Assembly (NCBI GenBank): GCA_017562135.1
Contig: QEYB01001173.1
Location: 1-64,000, forward strand
Reading direction: 5' to 3'
DNA: 64,000 bases
Origin: Dipylidium caninum
Taxonomy: Eukaryota; Platyhelminthes; Cestoda; Cyclophyllidea; Dipylidiidae
This document shows positions 10,220 through 21,243 of this stretch, one piece after another; position 1 is the first letter of the stretch, and each line of letters begins with the position of its first letter. The notes beneath the pieces were generated by a model that was not told the DNA's origin, did no database searches, and worked only from the letters and a program-made list of their open reading frames with translations. The position numbers and the translations under genes were made by a program.

Positions 10220-13200
10220 ATGGGAAGGACTGTGCACGTCTGCCTCCTCATCCTCCTCTTCATCGCCCGCCACCGCTCTGTCTCGGCTTTCTCCCCCACC
10301 GAGACGCAGGAGTCGATCGGTGGACTAATCAACGAGCCTCGCGTCCTCACCGACCGTGGGCGGATCGACGCCGAGGCCGCCACCGGGTCGGCCTCCGGTG
10401 GGATCGCGAGCGCAACCACGACCACAAAGACACTCACTTCCACGCATGCCTTCAATCTGTCCTGTCCCACTGCAAATCTCACCTTCCCGAGTGATGGTGT
10501 GCCCCACACTCTGGTCTGCAACTTCACCGGACACACGACCACCCCTGTGGCAGCGTCTTTTGACACCGATCTTCACGCTGTGGCCACCCTCGTCCCCGCG
10601 TTCTGGATCTACCTCAGTCCGGGTGAGGTGGACATGACGCTCAACTTCAGCATAGGCCGACATCGCATGGGCAGTGTCTACTTGAACGTGTGGATCAGAG
10701 AGGCGAAGCGAGGCGGCGGAGGAGGCGCGTTCCACTCCTTTGATCGACTGAACGTCAGTTCGGTGTATCAGTACTCCCGATGGCTGACAAACGGAAGTGG
10801 GACGCACGAGGAGGACGAGGCAGCAGCGGCAGCAGCAGCAGCAGCAGCAGCACCAGCGGCAATGGGCCTTCACCTGAGGATTCTGCGACCCAGAGGTGTT
10901 GCCGAGATCATATTTCGCGTCGTCGTGGTGGGCATGATCTGCTGTCTCACCGTGGTCATGGGTTGCGAGCTAGACGCCATGGTGATGTGGAATTACTTGA
11001 AGAAACCGGTCTCCCCGTTGATCGGCTTCCTGTGCCAGTTTGGATTGATGCCACTGGTGAGTCGGATTGCCCTGCTATTGCCTGCATTGTGGCCTAACTC
11101 CGTCAGGAGCGATAGGCGCTGACAGCCGCCGACTTGCCACTTGGCGGGTGAAAAGTGCTGTGTTTAGGAGACGGCGTAGACTAGACGCAACGGCGGGTGG
11201 TGGGGTGGTGAGGGGGAATCCTGACGATGAGCTGCGAGGAAGTAGTGCTGCCACGAGCACAGGTTAATCAGCGTTCCAGTTGCATTGCAGTTGAGCTGGT
11301 GGCGCTGCGGGAAGGGTGTTGGCGCTCTCCTACGTGGCACAGTGAGGCCTCACGTCCACCGGCCTCTCATAGGAGTGGGGCCGAGGTGTCTCAATTGTCC
11401 AGTCGTTCGTTACTTCGTCCCTGGAATCGTTGGACGCTTAGTTGGTTGGTTGGTTATTTGAGTAAAGTCGCAGACAAAGTTAGGCAGGTGAGATTGGAGG
11501 GAATCACGCACCGAGGACGTGGAAGATGAGGACGCGTCAGCAGTGCATGTGTGTGTGTGTGTGTGTGTGTTTGTGCTCGTGAATGGTGGACTCCTCCAGC
11601 CGACAGACGGATTAACTGACTGACTGACTGCCAGTATTTGTGCATCTCCATTGCATGCACCACCACCACGACGCTGGCGCTGGCGCCGACGCTGACGGGA
11701 ACAGATAGCATTTGGCGTGGCGATGCTGGTGCCGGTCAAACCGGAGTTCGGCTTCGGTCTGCTCACCACCGGTTGCTGTCCTGGTGGCGGTGCATCAAAC
11801 ATCTGGACTTTGTTGTTGCACGGAGATCTCAACCTCAGCATGACGATGACCTTCGTCAGCTCCGTCGCCGCGTTGGGTGAGTTGCTTTTCTCCACGCCAT
11901 GCGGCCTTCCACTGCGCCCACTATGCATATCGGCGTGTTGTCAGTGGAATGTTGAGTAGGAGGAGGAGTCTCTTTGCTAACATCTCGTCTGAATCTGGTC
12001 CAGGTTTAGCCTCCTGACGCACCTACCCGTCTCTGACCTCTCCACACGTTTCACCCTGTTAACCTGCACTACGAGGCCAGTGTCTCAAAAGCTTTCTTGC
12101 ACTTCGGATTATTTTTAAACTATCATTCGTAGCGCACTGCCGACATTTTAGGTTTGTGGGCAACATGTCCTCTACGCTACTTTCCCGACGGTCCCATTAA
12201 GAATATATTCCAGCATGCGCGTCTTCACTTCCAATGCGACAGTATTTACTTGCATGCGTGCTCGTAAATTCGACAGCCCAAATCTGGGTGTTGCCACAAA
12301 CCGACGCGAGCACAGCGGCGTCGTTGCGGCATTGGGGAGAGCTCATTTTCAAATGGGCCACATCACCGGTCGTCCAACTCAGTAGGCAGAAAAGACACGA
12401 GAGGCTCTTAAAACCCTACTACACCTTCCTCCTTTTACCCACACCAACTGAGGTCCACTGCCTTTCACTAGTAAACACGAATGCGAATGCCACGTTACGC
12501 GACCTCACTTGGCGTAATATTTGAACTCGCATCGCCTGAGACGAGGAGGCAGGCGTGGGAGGCTTCTCCTTCCTGGGGGCCATCTGAATCCGTCCCATAA
12601 AAAGTCGCAACTTCCCAACGTGGACCCTTCAAGACTGCATTAGTTGATTGGAGGCAGACACTTTGGAGGCGTAGGGGAGGGGAGGGGAGGGGAAAAAGAG
12701 GAAGGAAGGAGCAAAACCTCGGACATGGACGCATGAGGAGGGAAGTCTAGGGTTCCGCACACCGACGCACCTGTCTTTCAACGTCATCCTGTATACGCCG
12801 TGTTTGGCCCAGACCGATGATGAAAGAGCTCCCGTACTAACTCCATCACCACACCGCCTCCTGCGCCATGACGCGCCACTAGTCGCGTCGGGCTAAACGA
12901 TTGCCTGAATGGCATGAGGTAGGTTTTGAGAAAAGGCGTTGGGGGGTAGAACGAGCTCTGATTGCGTGGTCTCTTGGGGGTCAGCCTGTTCCGGCGACGG
13001 CCCTGTCAGAAACGAGGAGTGTTGGGGCAGGGGGGGGGGGAAAGACTACCGCTTGTTTCACCTCTCCCCTGCCCCCAGAAAAAAACTGCCTTGCCTACTT
13101 ATTCCTCCTCTCGCCATGTTTACCGCAGATTATTTGATCGCTAAACTTCTCCGCCAGAAGTTCAACATACCGCTTTCCATACGCAATTGCTAATCAGCGG

Positions 13201-16200
13201 GTCGCTGCGCGCCACTCAAATAGAAATAAGAAGAGCATCATCCGACGATTTTAATTGGGGTCAAGGGCCCCTTTCTTCCTTTCTCCCTCTTTCCTTCTTT
13301 CTCTTCATTGCGGTACTCTAACCAACGGTTGGGATGTTCTTACCAGAAGGAAAACCCGCGTGGGCGTTAGGGAAAAAAGATAGAAGCCAGGTGAATTGGG
13401 AGACGGTAACCGCGAGAGAAGCGAGAAAGTGTACGCGTCGACTCCCCCACCCGACCCAACGACACTGTCAATTCAGGTGGCTCTTGCGTCGCCCTCGAAA
13501 CGATTTAAAAAGGACCCTGGCCAAAGGTGATCGGAACACTGGGACCAAACTGGGACCAATATCGTACATGCCCCCTCCCTCACCACCACTGGGGCAGATT
13601 TTTTCCGTCTCCTACCTGTTGGCTACCATGGCATCTTCCGTCGAAACACTTACCACATTTCATTGGAGGCAGAGATGTCGCATGTTCCAAACGTAGTCCC
13701 ATCAGGACGACATTAGTTGATTGGCATCAGAAATGACCTTGAGGGGCCAATCACATGAGAGTATGGAGGCCTAAGTAAGCGTACTTATCATTGCCACTGA
13801 CGCTCTGAAGGGCGGACTTACATGAATCATGGGGGGGGTTTAAGGGTTCGAAGACCGACGGACGTGGCTTTCGGCGGCATCCTCCCTACATCGTGTTTGG
13901 CCAAGGCCAATGATCACAGAGCCTCTGTATTAACTCCATGGGAAGAGTCGAATGCCCTGATAAGCTGGAAAAATGTCACATGCCTCACACACTCAATTTG
14001 TCCTCAATCACACAAAAACGGCAATTTGGGGTGTAGAAAAGCCTTTAAGGTCCTCCCACAAACTGAGGACTGATGATGATGATGACGGCGACGACGACGG
14101 CGCCGATGGTAGCGGTGGTGAGTCGAGTAATCATACACTTTTCAGTTGTGAGATTATGAAAGTTGATAGGGTGTGCACCGAAGTAGACGACAAGTACACG
14201 CGCATACTTATGTGTGTTCCGCTAATGGGTTTTCTTGAAGGCAGATGAACTCTTCTCCATCAAAGTGACTCCATAAGTGTGATTAACGTTCTTTGTTGAA
14301 TGTTGCAACATCACCCCTTCCTCTTCAAACCCTATCCGCCAGTCCTCACCCATCAGCGAATTTCTTGAGCCCAAGTGAGTTCATTTCACGTAAAGTCGCA
14401 ATGTACCTACGAAACCCCCCCCCCCGCCCCCCTCCCCGAGGAAGTTTCCTGCCTCCTCTTGCTCCCACCACACAAAGGGGTGTCTTGTGGCCCTCGTTGA
14501 TCCCCTGTCGCAGCCCCATTTCCCCACCTCGCTCCATTTTGCACGGTGGGAAAGATGAGGCAGGACGGGTGAGTGCAAACAGTTACCTTCTCGGTGGCAA
14601 GTGGCAAATTTTGTTGCATCAGGCCTACTCAACCCGATCAGATCCGATCGGGTCCGATTGTCATGTTAAAGAAAACCTGGAGAGACGACGCTCGGTCGTC
14701 AGCTATCCGTCCGTGGCGTCTCAAAGTGTGAGGTTAGGTGGCCGCGGGGTGAGGGAAAGGGAGGGGAAAGGATGGGAGGGGAGGGGAAAGTGGAGCAAGA
14801 AGGAGGGAGGCGTGGAGTGCATCGGAGTGGAGTAGAGTGGAGGAGAAGAGACGCGAAAATATCTGGATGTAGACTGCCGAATACCAGAGGCACTTGAGCC
14901 TCAGGAGTGCAGATGAAGTCACTCGCAAGACCACTTAGGCGTGTAAACTCACGTCAGAAAAGGCAAAGGCAAAAAGGCATGGAAAAAGCTGTCGGTAGGG
15001 AAAGAAGCGATTGAATGAAGAACAGCAGTTACAAGAGAAACGTCTTAGGGGACACGAAGAGAGTTAAAGTGGATCCCAGCATTCACAATAAAATGCATTA
15101 GACAAAAGGAAGTGGAAGGGAGGAAGCGGAGGACAAGACAAGCTGGGCAACAGACTGGGTAGTTTCGAAGATGCCACTGATGGGCAACCGAAGGATTCCT
15201 GACCTTTAAGAAGGCGCAAGAAACTTTCAACAATCTTCGCCCAAATGGTGATCGAAAGAAAGGGCAAAGGAAAGGGGCTCATGTCATCTCCACAAGCGTA
15301 AATATGACTGGGCAAAGAGTAAGCCGGAGTAGGAAAAAACCGGTAAATGAGAAGAAAATGAAACCAGCGGAGCGTGCGACTGCGAAGAAGAAGGTGATGA
15401 ACTCGCCTGTAACAGGGTGAGAGTTAGCTTTGGCTGGCGAACAAACTCCAAGGCTGAATACCACGCCACGATCGCTTCTGCTTATGTTAGAACTCGCAAC
15501 CCCAAAGGGAGCAGATCCGAGACCACCAGCGTTAATATCAAAGTACGAGGCAATGAGAGAAAAACAATTTACTTAAATTGGCCTAGTAGGCGTGTGTGTC
15601 TGCCGCATGCGCTGGCACTGCGTCATTGAGATGAGGCTTTCTAGGGATGGTTCCACCTGCCACAAAACGTCACCCACCTTGTTGAGAGCACAGAGCATGG
15701 GCTTGCCGACGAGGCGGCCCAGAGCGTGGCGTTGCAACTGGCTCACCAGTAAGACCGCGGCTGCTATAGGCCCACGCAGTGGTGCATGTTGGTTGGCCTG
15801 AAAACCCAGGGAGTCCAGGACTACCAGAAGACAGGCGGTTCGCTCCACGTGCTTCAGGAAGGCCGCGTGGACGCGACGGCGACGGCGACGTGGACGAGGA
15901 CGCACGCGACTGCTCATCGCCACCGAGAGCGTTACTATTACTCCAGTGATTATGCAACTACAAATAGCCAACAAAACTCCCAAACGGAAGAGCCAACAAG
16001 AATGCCAAGAAAACACCCCAACAAAGGCCTACGATGAGAGAATGGGAAGATCCAAACTCACAAAATCTCGGCCACTTTGCCACATTATGACACGATTTAC
16101 CAAAAACCGACTATTACAGAGCTCAGGGAGACGAGGGCTAAGCGTCACGCATTCGGACGCCACCGACCAAATAACACTAGTACCGCGTCGCCTACTTTAA

Positions 16201-17361
16201 CTCGGAAAACTTCTCAACAACTCTCACTCAAGTATCCCTATAGGAAGTGATTGACTGACGAAAAATGTTCATGGAAATTTCGTCCTGAAGACTTTCCGTC
16301 TCCTACCTGTCGGCTACCATGGCATCTTCCGTCACCACACCTACCCGAAACCCAAAAGCCAGCAGTGTATAAAGAACAGCATTTTCGTCAAGAAGTGATC
16401 TTCTTTACTAGGTAAAGAGGAAATTCTCACACTGGTTTAAAGAGTCACCTCTTTGAGGTAATTTCGCTTTTGACAAATTACCCACCTATTAGGGACGGGA
16501 GGGCGGACTCAAAACAATGATCCTCACGTGTGAACATTTAGGCGCAGAATTAACATCTTCTATTTTCAGGCATTGATGCCCTTAATACTCTTCATCTACG
16601 GACGCTTCTTGCTCGACACCAAAGCGACCCACATCCCCTACTCCCAAATGGCCGTACAACTGTGCTACCTTATGGTTCCCGCCTTCCTTGGCATGCTGAT
16701 GAAATGGCGTTGGCCGAAGGTGGCAAGTGTTTGTGTCAGCCGCCTCCTTAAACCACTGACCTTTGTCTTCATCTCCTTTGTCATCGGATTCAGTATCTAC
16801 GCCAATCTACCCATCTACGCCCTATTGGGAGCCTATCCCCTCCTCTTCCCCACGGCAGCTGCGCTCCCATGGATTGGATTTCTCCTCGCCGGCGTAGTCG
16901 CCTGGCTCTGTCGGCGTTCTCGGGCTGAGATACTCACAATATCTATAGAGACCGGCATTAAGAACGTTGGAATCGCGACACTCGTTCTCATCTACTCAAT
17001 GCCTCAACCAGAGGGCGATATTGGAGCCGTGATCCCTCTCGCGATGACCCTCTTTATACCCATACCACTGATGATTGCATACGCCATTGTGGTGGCCAGA
17101 GAAGGAAAGTGCTCACAGTGCTGTCGCAAGAAGGAGGGTAGTGCAATTACGGAAAGGAATGAAGAACAACACGAACCGTTGAGGCCCTCCCCCACAAAGA
17201 TCACCCCTTCGAGACGGCCCTGTCTAAATGTCGCCGTCTCCACACCACTTTGTGCACCTTTCTTTTCACAGAAAATCTACTCTCTCACTGATTCCCTCTT
17301 TCTTTGTTCTTTTTTTCTTCACCTGTCATTTCAACAAGAGGATACGAGTCGAATAATTTGA
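10220..17361 (+). CDS. SLC10-family (bile acid:sodium symporter-like) transporter, copy 2, complete gene
   Basis: Exon 1 (10220-11056) encodes a cleavable signal peptide (MGRTVHVCLLILLFIA...), a glycosylatable ectodomain of roughly 200 residues (NLS, NFS, NVS and NGS sites), a poly-Ala tract and the first membrane segments ending CQFGLMPL. I chose the ATG at 10220 because the hydrophobic signal follows it directly. Exon 2 (11705-11876) holds the CCPGGGASN motif and GDLNLSMTMT. Exon 3 (16570 onward) carries LPWIGF and ETGIKN. The long ectodomain recalls SLC10A3/A5-type proteins. Sodium-site residues Q (CQFG), S-N, S/T and E are kept, but Gln of ETGxQN is Lys. An extra T just after the exon 3 acceptor (GCATTGATG against GTATGATG in copy 1) breaks the frame, and a small indel near the end replaces the C-terminal tail and shifts the stop to 17361. 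The intron spans about 4.7 kb. Confidence 0.82.
10818..10857 (+). repeat. GCA trinucleotide tract encoding poly-alanine in SLC10 exon 1
   Basis: In frame with the SLC10 copy 2 ectodomain, just before the membrane domain, after the acidic stretch EEDE. In copy 3 (21840-21872) the tract is rearranged and is read in a different frame because of nearby indels. Confidence 0.85.
11057..11704 (+). other. SLC10 copy 2 intron 1
   Basis: The intron runs from a GTGAGT donor to an ACAG acceptor. It contains a (GT)n microsatellite at about 11547-11571, short ttgg repeats near 11441 and ctga repeats near 11617. I see no exon inside. The matching introns are at 1-646 (partly) and 22081-22752; the ttgg run is much longer in the last. 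Confidence 0.75.
11877..15366 (+). other. SLC10 copy 2 intron 2, left part: no gene seen
   Basis: Equivalent to 821-4312. It holds the inverted SEC63-upstream copy (12047-12550), a G run near 13031, a C run near 14416 and purine-rich GGGGA tracts (12670-12700, 14755-14790). No supported exon. Confidence 0.7.
12047..12550 (-). repeat. Displaced inverted copy of the SEC63 promoter/5' region (unit 2)
   Basis: Counterpart of 983-1500 in the second tandem unit, at the same place in the SLC10 intron. It matches 26275-26868 on the opposite strand and differs from the unit 1 version mainly by single-base indels. Confidence 0.8.
15367..16259 (-). repeat. Left arm of inverted repeat, unit 2 (antisense Obg-GTPase fragment)
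   Basis: Same element as 4313-5200. It includes the reverse complement of Obg GTPase exon 4 at 15678-15924. It pairs over its outer 560 bases with 20301-20834 in the same unit. The inner 330 bases (about 15925-16259) find a partner only in unit 1 (8946-9280). Confidence 0.88.
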
Positions 17362-17602
17362 AACGAACACAGTTACTACATCAGTGAGCCTGATGAATTC
17401 TCGAAATACAAAAGACTACTTCTAAACGAGGAAAGATTGTAAGGGATAGGAAGAACAAAACCGCACAAGAAGCACTACTGAAGGCAAATAACATACCGAA
17501 ATGTGTCGTTGCAATCTCCATACCCGACTGAATAGTAGGCAAATGCAAGGGCTGACATTTCGCCATGAACAGAGTAGCAATATGGGGATTGAGGGCTTAG
17601 GT

Positions 17603-18490
17603 TTATTTATATCGCCTTCGCTCAAACATGTACACTGGCGCACGTTTAGCATTTCCTTTACGAAGGACCTTGTGCTTGAAACCCTTGCTCCTCTACGAAA
17701 AACAGATTCCCCAATAACAAAACGGAACCAGGAAAGGAGGCATCAATACACAGAATAACGCTTACAACCAGACCGTCCTTTGCTTCGCGCTGCCGGATGG
17801 CGAGTTCCAGTTTTTCTGCCCTAGTCAAACGATCCGAAAGCTCCCTATAACCGGCTGCCTGTAGGCGCATAACTTCATCTGCCACAGACGCTGATAAACT
17901 GGCAGGAATTTGAGTTGGCACCACCGAAGCATCAAAACGATGACTTCACAGCACGCGCCTCCTCCATTGTCTCCACAAAAACCGTTCGCTTAGGTCTGAG
18001 GCGCTTCGATGTCACTGAAGGGTCTGCGGGCAGGAGGTTGAAGCGCGACTCAAGTGTTCGAATTTTTGACAGCTCTGTTGCCAGTTCGTGACGCAGATAT
18101 ACAAGGTCACGAGAAAGCATCTCAATTAGCTGGCAGTCATTGTACTTCTTGGCATTGTCCAGGCGAATATGACCCTTTTCCACCTTACCAGTTGGAATTA
18201 GCGCGAAAGCCTTACTCACAGAATGGGCGGAGTTGTGCATGGCGAAATAAAATTCGTCCTCATTTTTCGTTAGGGCTTTTCGTCTAAGTTCGCGAAGACG
18301 TTCGCGTTTGGATTCCTCGTCTCTAGCTCGCAGGACAAAATCCTTCTTCTTGGGAAGCGGTCCCAATTTGGCTCTGGAAGCCGGCTAGCCACATGGAGTG
18401 TTATGTGCGTGGAAATAGAAGTACCTGAGACCTTTCCTTATGCAAGCGGGCATTTCGCTTGTGTATACTTTTGAACGAGGCGAAAGGCAT
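17603..18490 (-). CDS. UTP11: UTP11-like U3 snoRNP / SSU processome protein, unit 2
   Basis: Second copy of the gene with the same three exons: 18425-18490, 17766-18384 and 17603-17692, with 40-nt and 73-nt introns. The C-terminal part of exon 2 reads correctly here (AEKLELAIRQREAKDGLV, then a GTAAGC donor) because the T run has five bases. An extra A in the run at 17934-17937 (four against three in unit 1) instead introduces a frameshift followed at once by a stop after KSSF. Taken together, the two copies show what an undamaged frame looks like, but neither copy is open throughout as given. Confidence 0.85.
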
Positions 18491-19027
18491 GTTGGCACGG
18501 CAAAAAGCGCACACTGCTGGGGGAACTCCCTTCCCTATTGGTCCACTCGAAAGGAGGAAGAGAGAGCGACAGTGCAGTGGCTATGAGGTGACAAACGTTT
18601 CCCCTAGACAATGAAGTTGGGGAAGTAAAAGCTCAAAAGCGGAGTAAGTATTCACAGCAAATATCGCATCAGTTTGCGAGGACCAGCAGGGTAGTGGCAA
18701 AAGCTGATATGCCGCAAAAAGAAACGGTCGAGGAACACATTATGTTCTTTTCACCAAAATATTGAATTGTCCTCTTCTCGTTAAATGCCCTGAGCATTGC
18801 ACGCCCAATCGTGCACTCGATAATTTGTGCAACCGTCATGCGAGTGAGTTTACGCACACAAAATGCCGACACAAACCACGTGTTCATCCAGAGCTATTAG
18901 GCGATATTTACCATATTTACGACATTGCGTCGTTCTCAAGCCTACATTCCCTCCTTTATTCGCAAATGTGTCCTTGACAGTGTCGAATTGACATTTCTGA
19001 TTGGACGTCGCTATTTGTGTGCATGCG
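18491..19027. promoter_or_regulatory. Shared divergent promoter region, unit 2
   Basis: Counterpart of 7427-7954 between the UTP11 and Obg GTPase start codons. It shows small indels and substitutions relative to unit 1, and no exon is seen. Confidence 0.45.
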
Positions 19028-20534
19028 ATGAGCAGAAAGGCCCGGCAGTTTGTTGATCGTCTCCGTATTTACGTGAAGTCCGGTTCAGGCAGTGCAGGCA
19101 ATGCCCTGATCCGTGGGAAAGGTGGCAACGGTGGCAGCGTTTACCTACGCAGCGTTGACGGACGCACCCTTACCGATATCGTCAACTCAGAATCCGAAGA
19201 AGCGGTTTATCGTAGGGAGCCATTCTAAGACTAATATTTCTTTGCTGTTATTTGCGTAGGCTAGCTGTGCCATCCGTGCAGTTCTCGACGCAATGTCTGC
19301 TTAGGCGTCAACGCAGCTGATAGTTGAAGTCGCCGTGCCGGTTGGCATTTCAGTCTCCGTTAGCAATCCGGGCGAGCCCACTAGATGGTAGGTGATCTCG
19401 ACAGACACGACCAACGCATTCTTGTTGCCCAAGGCGGTGTGGGTGGCTCGCCCGTCACAAATTACATCGGGTGTCCGGGAGAGGCTCGATCTCTCGTGTT
19501 GGATTTAAAGGTGTAACCGTCGCGTAATTCATAATCTGGGCTATAGTTAATGGCGGATATCGGTCTTATTGGACTTCCGAATGCTGGGAAGTCCAGTCTA
19601 CTGCAGGCGCTGTCGGGTGCTAAGGCTAAAATTGCCTCATATCCATTCACCACACTGAAACCTCAAATTGCTGCGATTAGCTACCCGGATCATCGCAGAA
19701 TCACAATGACAGATCTACCCGGTAAGTCTTCTGCCGTTATAATTTCGTGTGATTTTGGTGAAAATATGTGTCTGACTAGTGCACAGCGTTGTTATCAATC
19801 CTGCAATTATTTGTTTGTGTGAGGTATTCTGTGTTATTGAGGTGTGAGAGTAAAGGAACCGTTGATGGTGGAATTTAGGCTCACCTGTTTGGAGTTGCTC
19901 TTTGTTCTGTGTTTGGGACAAAGCCCTTGGTAGCAGTTGTCAGTCGCTTTGGATAATTATTGTCGGGCTTGCATTGTGCGAAACTCCTGCTTTGTTTATT
20001 TTCACGAGCATTGTGTCAATACTTCCTAGTGTAGGGAACTTGAAGAATGTGTTGATTATTTTCCGACTACGTAACGAGCGGTTGGCTTGTTTTTTGGGGG
20101 GCGTGCAGCACAGCCCTCTGCAATGCAGATGTAAATAGTGGGAGTAGAATCGGGAGGACTGTCATAATGTGTAAAGGAGTTTGTGAGTTTGGATCTATTC
20201 TTCATCGTAGGTTTGAAGTTTGTTGTTGCATTCTTTGTTGCCTTCGTGGGATTGTATCACGCTCCTTGTACCAGGTCTGGCGGACATAGCCGCCAAATTA
20301 GGTGGCGATGAGCAGTCCCGCGCGTACCCGCCGCCGTCGCGTCACACGGCCTTCCTGAAGCACGTGGAGCGAACCGCCTGTCTTCTGGTAGTCCTGGACT
20401 CCCTGGGTTTTCAGGCCAACCAACACGCGGCACTGCGTGGGCCCATAGCAGCCGCGGTCTTGCTGGTGGGCCAGTTGCAACGCCACGCTCTGGGCCGCCT
20501 CGTCGGCAAGCCCATGCTCTGTGCTCTCAACAAG
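19028..20534 (+). CDS. Obg-family GTPase (GTPBP10-like), unit 2, with small indels
   Basis: Exons 19028-19211, 19260-19510, 19547-19721 and 20275-20534. The G stretch missing in unit 1 exon 1 is present (KSGSGSAGNALIRGKGG), but exon 1 gains one base near 19176-19190. Exon 2 has three one-base differences from unit 1 (near 19268, 19324 and 19385). Exon 3 is intact: GLPNAGKSS, TTLKP, DLPG. Exon 4 has a proper acceptor (cttgtaccag) and reads without a break from GLADIAAKLGGDEQ through FLKHVERT to CALNK, then a GT donor. This exon is better preserved than in unit 1. The expected switch II sequence after DLPG (LIEGA in relatives) is not conserved. The Asp of NKxD, G5 and the C-terminus were not found downstream. 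Confidence 0.8.
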
Positions 20535-20834
20535 GTGGTGACGTTTGTGGCAAGTGGAGCCATCCCTAGAAAGCCTCGTTCTCAATGACGCCTAGCGCCA
20601 GTTTGCGCCCATGCGGCAGCACACACCGGACGCCTACTAGGCCAATTAAGTAAATTGGTTTTCTCTCATGGCCTCGTGCTTTGATATTAACGCTGATGAT
20701 CTCGGGATCTGCTCCCTTTGGGCTTGCGAGTTCTAACATAAGCAGAAGCGATCGTGGCGTGGTATCCAGCCTTGGCGTTTGTTCGCCAGCCAATGCTGAC
20801 TCTTCTTCTTCTTCTTCGCAGTCGCACGCTCCGC
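20301..20834 (+). repeat. Right arm of inverted repeat, unit 2
   Basis: Pairs with the outer part of 15367-16259. It starts exactly inside Obg exon 4 at ggtggcgatgagcag, the same point where unit 1's 9281 begins to match the gene. Confidence 0.82.
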
Positions 20835-21243
20835 CTCAACAGTACACACCGCCTGAAATCGCAAAGGTAAAGAAAAGTTGGTTGGATGGGAGGTGGTGTG
20901 GACGGCGAGGCTGGTGTGGATGTCGGGCAGTCGGTGATCCCAACCGCGAAGCGTCTCTCCCCACCTCCAACTGCCTCGTCAGCCCCCGTCAGCCAAATTG
21001 GGGGTTTGAGTTGTGCGCGCCGCTGGGGGACGAAGGCCTCCATCCTCCCCGAGGTTCCAGTTCTTTGTGTGCGGGTGTGCGAGCTTGTGCTTATGCTTGC
21101 ACCCGCAACTCTGCCCCCACCTGCGTGGCGTGCGTGCGTGCGTGCGGATGTGCGATTGTTGTTTGATTGGCGAAAAACATAGATGTTTGACAATCTCAAG
21201 ACAGACGCACACACGTTGAGGAAAGTCGATTGTGTCAACTGGC

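Larger units (their letters stand above)
1..11073 (+). repeat. Tandem repeat unit 1 (about 11.07 kb)
   Basis: The first base of the window matches 11074 and 22098 (the shared start is gctattgcctgcattgtggc). Landmarks repeat at nearly constant spacing: SLC10 exon 3 at 5510 and 16570, UTP11 start codon at 7426 and 18490, Obg GTPase start at 7955 and 19028, SLC10 exon 1 start at 10220 and 21244. The segment from about 2.9 to 8.9 kb is almost identical to 14.0-19.95 kb. The segment 1-2.9 kb differs from 11.07-13.99 kb mostly by one-base insertions and deletions. Unit edges given here follow the window start; the true duplication breakpoint is probably further left. Confidence 0.93.

Noticed and set aside
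10325..10873. Minus-strand open frame with a poly-Cys run
   Set aside because: It is the reverse of SLC10 exon 1; the Cys run is the complement of the poly-Ala GCA tract.
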